Below, in pieces: positions 18,455 to 26,152 of a stretch of DNA of 64,000 nt. The translations under genes and the position numbers were made by a program. Position 1 is the stretch's first letter. Each line of letters opens with the position of its first letter. The stretch covers positions 2,170,001-2,234,000 of the forward strand of contig OZ245829.1 in NCBI GenBank assembly GCA_965228625.1, read 5' to 3'. The notes under the pieces are model-generated. The model was not told the DNA's origin, ran no database searches, and was given only the letters and a program-made list of their open reading frames with translations. Origin of the DNA: UBA2767 sp965228625 (GTDB taxonomy: Bacteria > Pseudomonadota > Alphaproteobacteria > Rhizobiales > Methyloligellaceae).

Positions 18455-18789
18455 TTCGGGAACCCCTTCTTCAGGTTCTTGGCGATCCACATGGCTTCTT
18501 CCTCGCTCAACTGGCCTTCCCACGGCGGCATCGGCTTGCCGGGCACACCGCCGAGGATGATCGAGGCAATGCTCTCGCTTTCCAGATCCACGAGGCTCTC
18601 CGGCAGAAGCGGTCCCCCGAGTCCGCCCTTCAACGTCATGCCGTGACATGAACCGCAGTCCTGCCGGACGAGATGGGTCAGCTCGCGCTCGCGCACCGGG
18701 TCCAGTGCACTGGCGGACGCGCCGATCAGACTGCTCATCCCTGCCACGCTACTCAGCAGCAACAACGAGATGGTTGTTTTCCACCACAT
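18451..18789 (-). CDS. nirC: NirC, small monohaem cytochrome c
   Basis: A 112-residue periplasmic cytochrome with a signal peptide starting MWWKTTISLLLL, a haem motif CGSCH and a distal Met in GKPMPPW. NirC can donate electrons to NirS or take part in d1 maturation. ATG 18789 is chosen because it starts a proper signal sequence; the longer frame begins with TTG. It overlaps the end of nirE by 41 bases and the start of nirF by four. Confidence 0.87.
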   Translation of the reverse strand: MWWKTTISLLLLSSVAGMSSLIGASASALDPVRERELTHLVRQDCGSCHGMTLKGGLGGPLLPESLVDLESESIASIILGGVPGKPMPPWEGQLSEEEAMWIAKNLKKGFPK

Positions 18790-19528
18790 CGAACTTCTGT
18801 TCCGGAATCTGGGCAATGGCGACAACGTCGCCGATCACGAAAAGGACCGGGCTCTGGAAGCCCGCCACCTTTACTGCGCAGGAGACGTCGCGAAGCGACG
18901 TATTGTACCGGCGCTCGTCCTCACGGGTTGCATTGGAGATTGCCAGCACCGGCGTCTCCGGCGATCTCCCATATGTCATCAACTGATGCGCAATCTCGCT
19001 GATGTTTGCGAGACCCATGTAAACCACCAGGGTTGTGGACGGGTCCGCGAGGCCCTCCCAATCAAAGTCCAGTGCCGCATTGTCCCGGCAATGTCCGGTC
19101 AGGTAGCGCACGCTGTTGGCCAGTCCGCGATGTGTCAAAGGCACCTTTGTCGAGGCTGCGGCGCCCTGGGCCGAGGTGATGCCGGGAATGATCTCGCACG
19201 GAATGCCGACCGCGCGCAGCGCCAGCATCTCTTCGCCGCCGCGGCCGAACATGAACGGATCTCCGCCCTTCAGGCGAACCACGTTACGGCCGCGCCGGGC
19301 GAGCGAGACCAGAAGCGTGTTGATGTCCTGCTGCGGGACAGAATGCATGTGAGGGCGCTTGCCGACGTTGAAACGTTCGACGGAATCAGGTGCAAGATCA
19401 AGGACTTCCTGCGAGACCAGACGGTCATAAACAAGAACATCGCAATTCTGGATCAGCCGGATTGCCTTGAGCGTCAACAGCTCGGGGTCACCTGGTCCTG
19501 CGCCAACGAGGAACACACGTCCAACCAT
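18749..19528 (-). CDS. nirE: NirE, uroporphyrinogen-III C-methyltransferase (SUMT)
   Basis: A 259-residue SAM-dependent methyltransferase of the CobA/NirE family. Motifs: VGAGPGDPELLTLKA at the N-terminus, YDRLVS, LKGGDPFMFGRGGEE and PGITSAQGAAA. It makes precorrin-2, the first committed step toward sirohaem and haem d1. AGGGAGAAGTCAGGC precedes ATG 19528. It opens the nirECF(DL)GHJN operon, and a perfect Dnr/FNR-like palindrome lies at 19596. Confidence 0.92.
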   Translation of the reverse strand: MVGRVFLVGAGPGDPELLTLKAIRLIQNCDVLVYDRLVSQEVLDLAPDSVERFNVGKRPHMHSVPQQDINTLLVSLARRGRNVVRLKGGDPFMFGRGGEEMLALRAVGIPCEIIPGITSAQGAAASTKVPLTHRGLANSVRYLTGHCRDNAALDFDWEGLADPSTTLVVYMGLANISEIAHQLMTYGRSPETPVLAISNATREDERRYNTSLRDVSCAVKVAGFQSPVLFVIGDVVAIAQIPEQKFDVVENNHLVVAAE

Positions 19529-19595
19529 GCCTGACTTCTCCCTGGGTCGAGGCTTTATCGGACTTGAAATGTATGCCGGACGGAGAGAATCGACC

Positions 19596-19609
19596 TTGAC
19601 CATGGTCAA
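19596..19609. promoter_or_regulatory. Dnr/NnrR-type box upstream of nirE
   Basis: TTGACCATGGTCAA is a perfect 14-base palindrome of the FNR/Dnr class. Its centre is 75 bases before the nirE start; at -41.5 it would place the transcription start near 19561. The same half-site arrangement appears before the putative NO reductase operon (32041). Confidence 0.82.
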
Positions 19610-19638
19610 CCTCACCGGACTGGAAAGGAACGGCCGCG

Positions 19639-20067
19639 TCACTCGGTAACGATGATGCGTGCCTTCATGCCCTGTTTCTCGTAGTGCGGGCCGCACAGAT
19701 AGCCGAGATCACCCGGCGGAAAGTCCATCTTGATCTCGACGTCTTCTTCAGAGAACAGCCGGTCGGACTCCTCCTGGCCCTGGTCCTTGAACCAGACGGA
19801 GTGGCTGGTTCGCTTGTCCACATTGACCCAGCGGACGGTCGTACCCTGCTTCACTTCCAGCACCGTCGGACAGAACGTGTATTTGTACATTTTGACGATG
19901 GTAACGGGCTCGTCCTTGGACGGTTTGCCGAAGAGCTCCTGATACCGCTCTTCCGCCTCGTTGCAGATCTTCTCCTGCTCCGCGTCGGTGGCAGCGTTTG
20001 CGACCGAGATCGGCGCAAAGCAGACGGCGAGCGTCAGAAGAACGCTCCGCACTGATCCCAAACTCAT
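19639..20067 (-). CDS. Periplasmic type I cupredoxin
   Basis: A 142-residue protein with a signal peptide (VRSVLLTLAVCFAPISVANA) and a cupredoxin fold. Copper ligands are visible as His in KRTSHSVWF and the Cys-His-Met loop in GYLCGPHYEKQGM. A second Cys pair (EKIC and TFCP) may form a disulfide. GGGAAGGA lies before ATG 20067. It follows the NirT fusion by 28 bases, so it may shuttle electrons to NirS in place of azurin or cytochrome c551. Confidence 0.85.
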   Translation of the reverse strand: MSLGSVRSVLLTLAVCFAPISVANAATDAEQEKICNEAEERYQELFGKPSKDEPVTIVKMYKYTFCPTVLEVKQGTTVRWVNVDKRTSHSVWFKDQGQEESDRLFSEEDVEIKMDFPPGDLGYLCGPHYEKQGMKARIIVTE

Positions 20068-20095
20068 CACACGTCCTTCCCTTAAAGCTCCGATG

Positions 20096-21982
20096 TCACT
20101 TCTTGACCGCGTTGATCTCCGCTTCCGGGTTGTCGAGACCGAAAGAGTATTCAAGCGACACATGATGAAACCGCGCGCTTGTGTAGTCGTCATGAATGGC
20201 AATTCCGATAGTGTAGAGCTTGCCGGGCTCGATGTTGACGTCCCCGGGCACGTCCGGCTTGAGCGCCCGGCTCATGACAACCGTCCAGGTGCCTCCGGTG
20301 AGCTTTCCCTCGGCGGTGACTTTCGCCCCGCCCTCCACGGTCCGCTGCTCCAGGACCATACCGTTCTCGGGATCGCCTCCCGAACGGTAGCGAATGATGT
20401 CCATGAACGTACCGGCTTCGGCAAGCTGGTCGACCTCTTCCTTCGCCTTGAGCTTCTCCCATCCGCCTCGCTTCTTGCCGCGGCGCCCGCGCACCTCGAT
20501 CTTCGTCCGGCTCTCGGCCAGATACTTGGTCATGCCGTCGGCAAGATCGAGGCGGCCCGCCGCGTCCGGTGCGGCGGCGATGTCGTCCTTGCTCGGATGG
20601 TCCGGCATGTAGCGGGAGTCGGCGTGGCAGGTCACCCAGCATCCCGCCAGTTCCGCATGCTCGATCTCGGTTCCGGCGATCATGACCGCGAGCTTGGTCT
20701 GGTTCTCCGGATCCATCTTGCCGCCCTCCGCGAACGGCACGGGTGTGTGCGGCGCGTCCTTCCAACTGAATCGGAAATAGACGTTCTCGTCGTCATGGGC
20801 GGCCTGCATCGACACATCGATATGACCGCGCTTGCCGGGGATGGGCGTCGGTTCGACCTTCTCGCCGGAAACCATCTTGGCGCCCATGTCCTCCAGTTCC
20901 TTTATGTGACAGAACGCACACCGGTCGCCGGTCTTGAAAGCACGCGCGCCGCCATGATCCTTGCCGGTCAGCGCCCATTCGAAGGACGCCTGGCCCGGGT
21001 AGAACAATGTGACGGTTTTGGACTCGACACCGCTCCAGTCGATGGGTGAAGACGGTCCCGATGCGGCGGCGCCTGATGACGCGGCCTCGGGCGCGGCGGC
21101 AGCGGCCTCACCGGCTCCCTTGGCGGCCAATGCCGCGACCTCCTTCGCCGCGATTTCCTGCGCCCGGACTTCGATCTGCTCCCTCAACGCTTCCGCGGCT
21201 GCCTTTTTCGCCGCTTCCTCTTCCGCCGCCGCCTGCGCTTCTTTCTCTTCAGCGCGCTTCATGCCCTCGAGAAAAGAAGCCGGAATGGGCCGGATATGCG
21301 CAACGACCGGCTTCTCGAGTTCTTCGAGTTCTTCTTCCGTCAGGAGCTTGCGGACATCACCATGCGCGATGCCCTTGTGACAATCGATACAGGTCTGGCC
21401 CGTTTCGAACGCCTTGAGATGCTGCTTGCGCGCCCGGGGCCGTTGAAATTCGGGGTTCATGGACTGGAGATTGTGACAGTTCCGGCATTCGCGCGAATCC
21501 GTCTTCTTCATCGAGTCCCATACGCGCTTTGCCAGCGTCAGCCGTTTGGCCTCGAACTTTGCCGGCGTGTCTATGCTGCCGAGCGCTTTGTGATAGAGCT
21601 CGCGCGAGGCCTCGATCTTGCGGACGACCTTGTGAAACCAAGGGTCGGGCACGTGGCAGTCGGAACAGGTTGCGCGCACTCCTGTCCGGTTCTGATAGTG
21701 AATGGTCGGTTTGTATTCCTGATAGACGGTGTTCTCCATCTCATGACAGGAAATACAGAACCCGAGCGTGTTGGTCGCTTCCATCGCGGTGTTGAATCCG
21801 CCCCAGAAGATGATGCCCGCGGCAAACATGACCCCGGCACCTGCCAGCGGAATGCCCCAAAGCGACCACTTGCGCCAGCCGCTCTTTTTGCTCTTCGGTG
21901 CGTCTGTGTCCGCCGTCTTTTCGTTCGACTGGGGGGTCTTGCCCTTCGGATCGGGGCTTTTGCGGGTGCTCTTGGCTGCCAT
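20096..21982 (-). CDS. NapC/NirT tetrahaem cytochrome fused to an EB_dh-like haem domain
   Basis: A 628-residue membrane-anchored protein. One helix (about residues 40-61) is followed by four CxxCH motifs (CISCH 76-80, CSDCH 106-110, CRNCH 166-170, CIDCH 198-202), the NapC/NirT quinol-oxidising core. Then comes an Ala/Glu/Lys-rich coiled-coil linker (about 215-310), then an ethylbenzene-dehydrogenase-related haem domain with CAFCH (355-359) and CWVTCH (448-453). It may pass electrons from quinol to NirS. GGAGGAATTCG precedes ATG 21982. The C-terminal part roughly doubles the usual NirT length. Confidence 0.87.
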   Translation of the reverse strand: MAAKSTRKSPDPKGKTPQSNEKTADTDAPKSKKSGWRKWSLWGIPLAGAGVMFAAGIIFWGGFNTAMEATNTLGFCISCHEMENTVYQEYKPTIHYQNRTGVRATCSDCHVPDPWFHKVVRKIEASRELYHKALGSIDTPAKFEAKRLTLAKRVWDSMKKTDSRECRNCHNLQSMNPEFQRPRARKQHLKAFETGQTCIDCHKGIAHGDVRKLLTEEELEELEKPVVAHIRPIPASFLEGMKRAEEKEAQAAAEEEAAKKAAAEALREQIEVRAQEIAAKEVAALAAKGAGEAAAAAPEAASSGAAASGPSSPIDWSGVESKTVTLFYPGQASFEWALTGKDHGGARAFKTGDRCAFCHIKELEDMGAKMVSGEKVEPTPIPGKRGHIDVSMQAAHDDENVYFRFSWKDAPHTPVPFAEGGKMDPENQTKLAVMIAGTEIEHAELAGCWVTCHADSRYMPDHPSKDDIAAAPDAAGRLDLADGMTKYLAESRTKIEVRGRRGKKRGGWEKLKAKEEVDQLAEAGTFMDIIRYRSGGDPENGMVLEQRTVEGGAKVTAEGKLTGGTWTVVMSRALKPDVPGDVNIEPGKLYTIGIAIHDDYTSARFHHVSLEYSFGLDNPEAEINAVKK

Positions 21983-22069
21983 CGAATTCCTCCGCAAGCG
22001 TTCAGCGCCGGTGCGAACAGGCGCAACCGCGCCTCACTCCCCCTGAGCTGAAATCGGCTGGTACAAGCC

Positions 22070-22107
22070 AAAAGGATCAGGCGGCAAATGCCGCCTGATC
22101 CCGTTTT
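22070..22107 (-). terminator. Hairpin terminator after nirS
   Basis: A 13-base perfect stem (22074-22086 with 22089-22101) begins about 10 bases after the nirS stop. Reading in the nirS direction the stem is followed by TTTTGG; reading the other way it is followed by GTTTTTG. It probably ends most nirS transcripts and sets nirS apart from the NirT-cupredoxin genes. Confidence 0.8.
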
Positions 22108-22116
22108 TGCCTCACA

Positions 22117-23748
22117 TCATGTGACGTGATTGACCCGGTTATGGACATTGAATTTGCCGGTCGGGGCGAAGAAGCCCTTGATCCGTTTCTTCTCCTTCAA
22201 TGTCTTGGAGTCGTACACAACGATCTCGCCGTTCGGCTCCAAGCTGTCCTTGCGGTTCCACACGGACACCCAGAACTCCGATCCATCGTCGTTGAATTCG
22301 GTATGAACCGCGACCTTGCCGACGTCTTCGGTGACGCGGATGGTCTCGACGATCTCACCGGTCTTCTTGTCCAGCACCTGGATCGACTGCTGGATTTCCG
22401 GCTCCGGATGCTTGGTCTGATCGGCAATCACGTATGGCGAGTTCGGGTGGGTCCGAATGAACAGGCCCGGACCATCCGTCTCGACGTTGTAGCAGACCTT
22501 CCAGGCCTGATCGGGATGACCGTCAGGGTCGTTGCCCCAGGACGTGATCTTGCCTTCACCGAGATGCACCGTACCGCCGACGGGACCGCACTTGGGATCG
22601 TTCCAGTTGGCACCAGGTCCGGGATGCGGGATCTTGCCGACATCGATCAGAGCCTCGGCCTTCCAGTCCGACGAGTCCACGACCACCATCTTGTTGGACG
22701 CATTGGCCGCAATCTGGAAGTACCGTCCCGTCGGATCGAAGAACCCGTCATGCAGGAACTTCGCCGTGTTCATCTGGGAGATCTTCAGATTGTCGAGATC
22801 GGTATAGTCGACCTGCCACATCTGACCGAGTTCCTTGGCTGACACGAGGAAGCTCTTCTCGTTCGGCGTCGTGTAGACCGCCGCGACCCGGCTCTCGTTG
22901 ACGTATTCGCCGTCAACGTTGATGCCGCGCGTCGACACCACCTTCAGGGGCATCATGTCTTCAGCACGGACAATGACGAAATGCGGAGGCCAGTAGCCGC
23001 CGCCAATCACGTATTGGCCGTCGCCGGAAACCGCGACGTCACGCGCGTCATACGCGACCTGAACTTCAGCGACGCGCATCTTGTCCGGCGTTTGCCACAG
23101 GTCGATCTTCGTGAGCTTGCCGTCGCGCCCCATGGTGTACCAGAAGCGGCCCGGATTGTCGGCTTGATCCTTTTTGTGCTTCTCCGTTCCCTTGAGAACG
23201 TGCACCGCGTAACCGGTCGGAACGTGGGCAACGATCTCGTGCTTGTCACCGTCGACGATCGCAACCTTGCCGACGTCACGCTCGATGACCAGGAAGAAGT
23301 TCTTCCAGTTGCGGTCATGTAGCGGCTTCGTCGGATAGTCTTTCTTGTCGATGTAGACCTTGCGGCGGTCCTTCATCATTGCCAGAGACATTTCCGGCGG
23401 AACCGGCGGCTCGAGCTGGATGTAGGTCGAGATATCCCTGATCTCTTCCTTGGTCAGAATGTCATCGAAGTTGTTCATGCCGCCTTCGGTACCGATCGCA
23501 ATGATTTTCTCGAGGCGCTTCTGGCCGAGCTTGCGGGTCTCCTTCGGCAAAAGGCCTTTTCCGGTCGCGCCCTTGCGCAAGACACCGTGACACCCTGCAC
23601 AGCGCTGAAAATAGATTGTCTTCGATTTCTCGAAGGCTTCCTCGGACAGCTTTGGTTCCTGCGCCTGAGCCTTGGTTGTCACCGCTCCGAGCAGAGAGGC
23701 ACTAACCGCCAGACCCAGCACGAAACCGGTCCGCACTGGTCTTTTCAT
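22117..23748 (-). CDS. nirS: NirS, cytochrome cd1 nitrite reductase
   Basis: A 543-residue periplasmic enzyme reducing nitrite to NO. A signal peptide ends near KAQAQEP; the haem c domain has CAGCH, and the C-terminal eight-bladed propeller binds haem d1 (GKVAIVDGDKHEIVAHVPTG and later blades). Length and order match known NirS. AGGGGATTTAAT precedes ATG 23748. A Dnr-like box lies at 23816-23829 and a terminator follows the gene. The haem d1 genes lie downstream on the same strand. Confidence 0.97.
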   Translation of the reverse strand: MKRPVRTGFVLGLAVSASLLGAVTTKAQAQEPKLSEEAFEKSKTIYFQRCAGCHGVLRKGATGKGLLPKETRKLGQKRLEKIIAIGTEGGMNNFDDILTKEEIRDISTYIQLEPPVPPEMSLAMMKDRRKVYIDKKDYPTKPLHDRNWKNFFLVIERDVGKVAIVDGDKHEIVAHVPTGYAVHVLKGTEKHKKDQADNPGRFWYTMGRDGKLTKIDLWQTPDKMRVAEVQVAYDARDVAVSGDGQYVIGGGYWPPHFVIVRAEDMMPLKVVSTRGINVDGEYVNESRVAAVYTTPNEKSFLVSAKELGQMWQVDYTDLDNLKISQMNTAKFLHDGFFDPTGRYFQIAANASNKMVVVDSSDWKAEALIDVGKIPHPGPGANWNDPKCGPVGGTVHLGEGKITSWGNDPDGHPDQAWKVCYNVETDGPGLFIRTHPNSPYVIADQTKHPEPEIQQSIQVLDKKTGEIVETIRVTEDVGKVAVHTEFNDDGSEFWVSVWNRKDSLEPNGEIVVYDSKTLKEKKRIKGFFAPTGKFNVHNRVNHVT

Positions 23749-23815
23749 ATTAAATCCCCTGTTCACAAAATTTGTTGGCGATTATGAATCCTAGTGACTT
23801 CCGCCAAGGGCTACC

Positions 23816-23829
23816 TTGATCCGGGTTAA
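23816..23829. promoter_or_regulatory. Dnr/FNR-like box upstream of nirS
   Basis: TTGATCCGGGTTAA is an imperfect FNR-family dyad centred about 75 bases before the nirS start, the same distance as in the nirE and NO-reductase promoters. A -10-like CATAAT on the nirS strand (23781-23786) fits this geometry. It could also act on the divergent nnrS gene. Confidence 0.7.
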
Positions 23830-23886
23830 GTCCCGGCTCTGCAAAAAACCCTATGGTTGGTCGTTCCGGAGGCCCGCCCCGGGTCA

Positions 23887-25164
23887 ATGCCAAAGGCTAT
23901 GGTGTGGGGAATGCGCACGGACCAGACAGCCGCCTCGTCCCGTCGAAATGCCGAAAAGACGCCCGGACCCGCCGCGCTTCTTTTCTCGCATGCGTTCCGC
24001 CCGTTTTTCCTGGCGGCCGGGGTCTATGCAGTGCTCGCGCTCGCCGCATGGCTGACATGGATTGGGATCCATGCGGCCGGCGCCATGCCGGCTTTCATGA
24101 CCGTCGCGGAACCGCTGCACCTCTGGCACGCCCATGAAATGGTCTTCGGCTTCGCCGCGGCCGCCGCGGGCGGGTTCCTGCTGACGGCTGTTCCGAGCTG
24201 GACCGGTGCCAGGCACTCGAAAGGCCGTGTGCTGGTCTTCATGTTCACGCTCTGGTGCATTGGACGCATCGCCATGTGGGGGACCGCCGATTTTCCTCCC
24301 GTGCTCGTCTTCATCCTGGACCTCGCGTTCCTGCCCGTACTCGGACTTGCCGCAGCCAGGCAACTCGCCGTTCAGCCCGCGTTGCGAAACGTCATATTCC
24401 TAAGCCTGATCGGCGCCCTCATCGGCGGAAACGTGCTCTATCATCTTGGCCGGCTTGATCTGATCGAGGGCGGAATGACATACGGTGTCCGCTTCGGGCT
24501 GGCGACATTCGTGATCATGATCATGGTCATCGGCGGGCGCGTCATTCCGGGCTTCACCACCAATGCCCTGCGCCGCGGTGGGACCGTCGATGAAGCCGCG
24601 CTGCCGAGAAGCCGGCCCGCGGTCAATATGGCAAGCCTCGTTCTGTCCGTAACCGCTCTTGGTCTCTATGTCCTGCGGTTGCAGCCGGAGCTGGTCGGGA
24701 TACTGGCGCTCCTTGCCGCGCTCGCCAACGCGGTGCGGCTCGCCGGCTGGCGCGGGCTCGCCACGCTCAATTCCCCGATACTCTGGGTGCTTCACCTGGG
24801 CTACGCCTGGATTGTCGTCGGCTTCGTGCTGCTCGGGATGTCTTCGTTTACGAACTGGATCAGCGAAGCCGCGGCCATGCACGCGTTCGGGACCGGCGCC
24901 GCCGGCACCATGATCCTGGCAATCATGACGCGCGCCTCTCTCGGCCACACGGGCCGCGCGCTCGACGTGCACGGTTCGATCATCACGGCGTACGTTCTGG
25001 TTTCCGTGGCTGCGGTGTTGAGGTGTTTCGGCCCGGTCGCTCTACCGCAATTCTACAATGAAATCATGCTTGTCGCCGGCGGTGCGTGGATGATTGCCTA
25101 CGGGCTTTTCGTCATTGTTTTCACGCCGATTCTTCTGGGTCCGCGGGTCCGGCGCCAAAGCTGA
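23887..25164 (+). CDS. nnrS: NnrS family haem-copper membrane protein
   Basis: A 425-residue protein with about twelve membrane helices (NnrS, PF05940). Conserved histidines are seen in EPLHLWHAHEMVFGF and LGHTGRAL. NnrS binds haem and copper and relieves NO stress in denitrifiers. The exact start is unsure: ATG codons at 23887, 23899 and 23911 all lie in frame, the first having GGAGG 14 bases upstream. It diverges from nirS and converges on the bacteriohemerythrin gene. Confidence 0.9.
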   Translation: MPKAMVWGMRTDQTAASSRRNAEKTPGPAALLFSHAFRPFFLAAGVYAVLALAAWLTWIGIHAAGAMPAFMTVAEPLHLWHAHEMVFGFAAAAAGGFLLTAVPSWTGARHSKGRVLVFMFTLWCIGRIAMWGTADFPPVLVFILDLAFLPVLGLAAARQLAVQPALRNVIFLSLIGALIGGNVLYHLGRLDLIEGGMTYGVRFGLATFVIMIMVIGGRVIPGFTTNALRRGGTVDEAALPRSRPAVNMASLVLSVTALGLYVLRLQPELVGILALLAALANAVRLAGWRGLATLNSPILWVLHLGYAWIVVGFVLLGMSSFTNWISEAAAMHAFGTGAAGTMILAIMTRASLGHTGRALDVHGSIITAYVLVSVAAVLRCFGPVALPQFYNEIMLVAGGAWMIAYGLFVIVFTPILLGPRVRRQS

Positions 25165-25238
25165 CTGCGGTTGAGCCAATTCTTGATCTTGTCGCAGGAT
25201 CGCTGCCTCAGAACGGCTCGGACGTGTTCGAAGACGCA

Positions 25239-25637
25239 CTAGACACCCAGTTTCGAGTGCAGTCTGGCGTCCTTTGTCTTGAAGTGGTTGACGAACCAGT
25301 CGCGCACCGCCGCGCTCAATGCCTTCTTGTAGTCCGTTCCCGTGTCCGCCTCGAAGTCGTCCATGATGTCGCGCAAATCGTCGAGGAGCTTTTCATGATC
25401 CGCCTTGTGGTCCGCATACTCGTCATAGTCATGTTTGCGCATCACCGTTTCTTCGAGCGCGAAGTGCGCCGAGATCTTCGCGAACACCTCGCCCAGAAAC
25501 TCGCTCACCTTCTCCCGGGGCGCGTCCGCCGCGATCTGCTCGTGCAATTTGTTGATGAGTTCGACGAGCTCCTGGTGCTCGTGGTCGACTTCCGCCACGC
25601 CGGTTTCAAACTCCTTGCGCCATTCGATCAGCGTCAT
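25239..25637 (-). CDS. Bacteriohemerythrin
   Basis: A 132-residue single-domain hemerythrin. Di-iron ligands follow the classic pattern: His in VDHEHQELVELINKLHEQI, then FALEETVMRKHDYDEYADHKADHEKL and a final VNHFKTKDARL. It may bind oxygen or NO. It is the last gene of the putative NO reductase operon, 11 bases after the small periplasmic protein, which suggests NO handling rather than oxygen supply; that is an inference from position. Confidence 0.9.
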   Translation of the reverse strand: MTLIEWRKEFETGVAEVDHEHQELVELINKLHEQIAADAPREKVSEFLGEVFAKISAHFALEETVMRKHDYDEYADHKADHEKLLDDLRDIMDDFEADTGTDYKKALSAAVRDWFVNHFKTKDARLHSKLGV

Positions 25638-25648
25638 CGTCCGATTCC

Positions 25649-26152
25649 CTATTGAAAGATGAAACCGCCGGCATCGGCCTTGAAATCGACCGCCAGGTTC
25701 TGTCCCGGAACGAGGTCGACTTCGTGCCGGGTCTCGTAATTGAAACCGGTCGTGTCCCTGCCGTCGCGCAAACGCGCAATCAGCACGTGCGGACCCGGTG
25801 GAACCGCAAACTTCCGGTACACACGGGCCGGGCCGTCACCGGCAAGTCCGGTCGGCGGCAGGTCGGCATCGTAGATAATCTCGCCGTCGAGATCGAGTTG
25901 CACGCGCATAGCGACACGGGCGCGATCGCAGGTGTTCGGACGCCTCTGGTTCGGCGGCAGCTTGGCAATCTCCTCCGGCGTGAGGCGGCGGCATTCCCGG
26001 ACCCGCGCCGCACCATGGGCGAAACTCAGTTTGATCTGGGCCTGGCCTTCGGGAAATTGCTGGTAAAGCGGACGGGACGCAAAATAGCCAACGAGCGCGG
26101 CGACCGCCGCGTAGACAAGTGCCTGACCCGCATATTGGAGCACCCTAACCAT
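25649..26152 (-). CDS. Membrane-anchored periplasmic protein of the NO reductase operon
   Basis: A 167-residue protein with one N-terminal helix (about residues 4-22) and a periplasmic beta-rich domain with two cysteines (RECRR and NTCDR) that may pair. No known domain is recognised. ATG 26152 overlaps the end of the cytochrome b fusion gene by eight bases, so expression is coupled. It is probably an accessory subunit or assembly factor of the neighbouring complex. Confidence 0.7.
   Translation of the reverse strand: MVRVLQYAGQALVYAAVAALVGYFASRPLYQQFPEGQAQIKLSFAHGAARVRECRRLTPEEIAKLPPNQRRPNTCDRARVAMRVQLDLDGEIIYDADLPPTGLAGDGPARVYRKFAVPPGPHVLIARLRDGRDTTGFNYETRHEVDLVPGQNLAVDFKADAGGFIFQ

Noticed and set aside
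16943..18646. A plus-strand open frame of over 560 codons opposite nirF and nirDL
   Set aside because: Composition is typical of a mirror frame and the minus-strand genes are certain.
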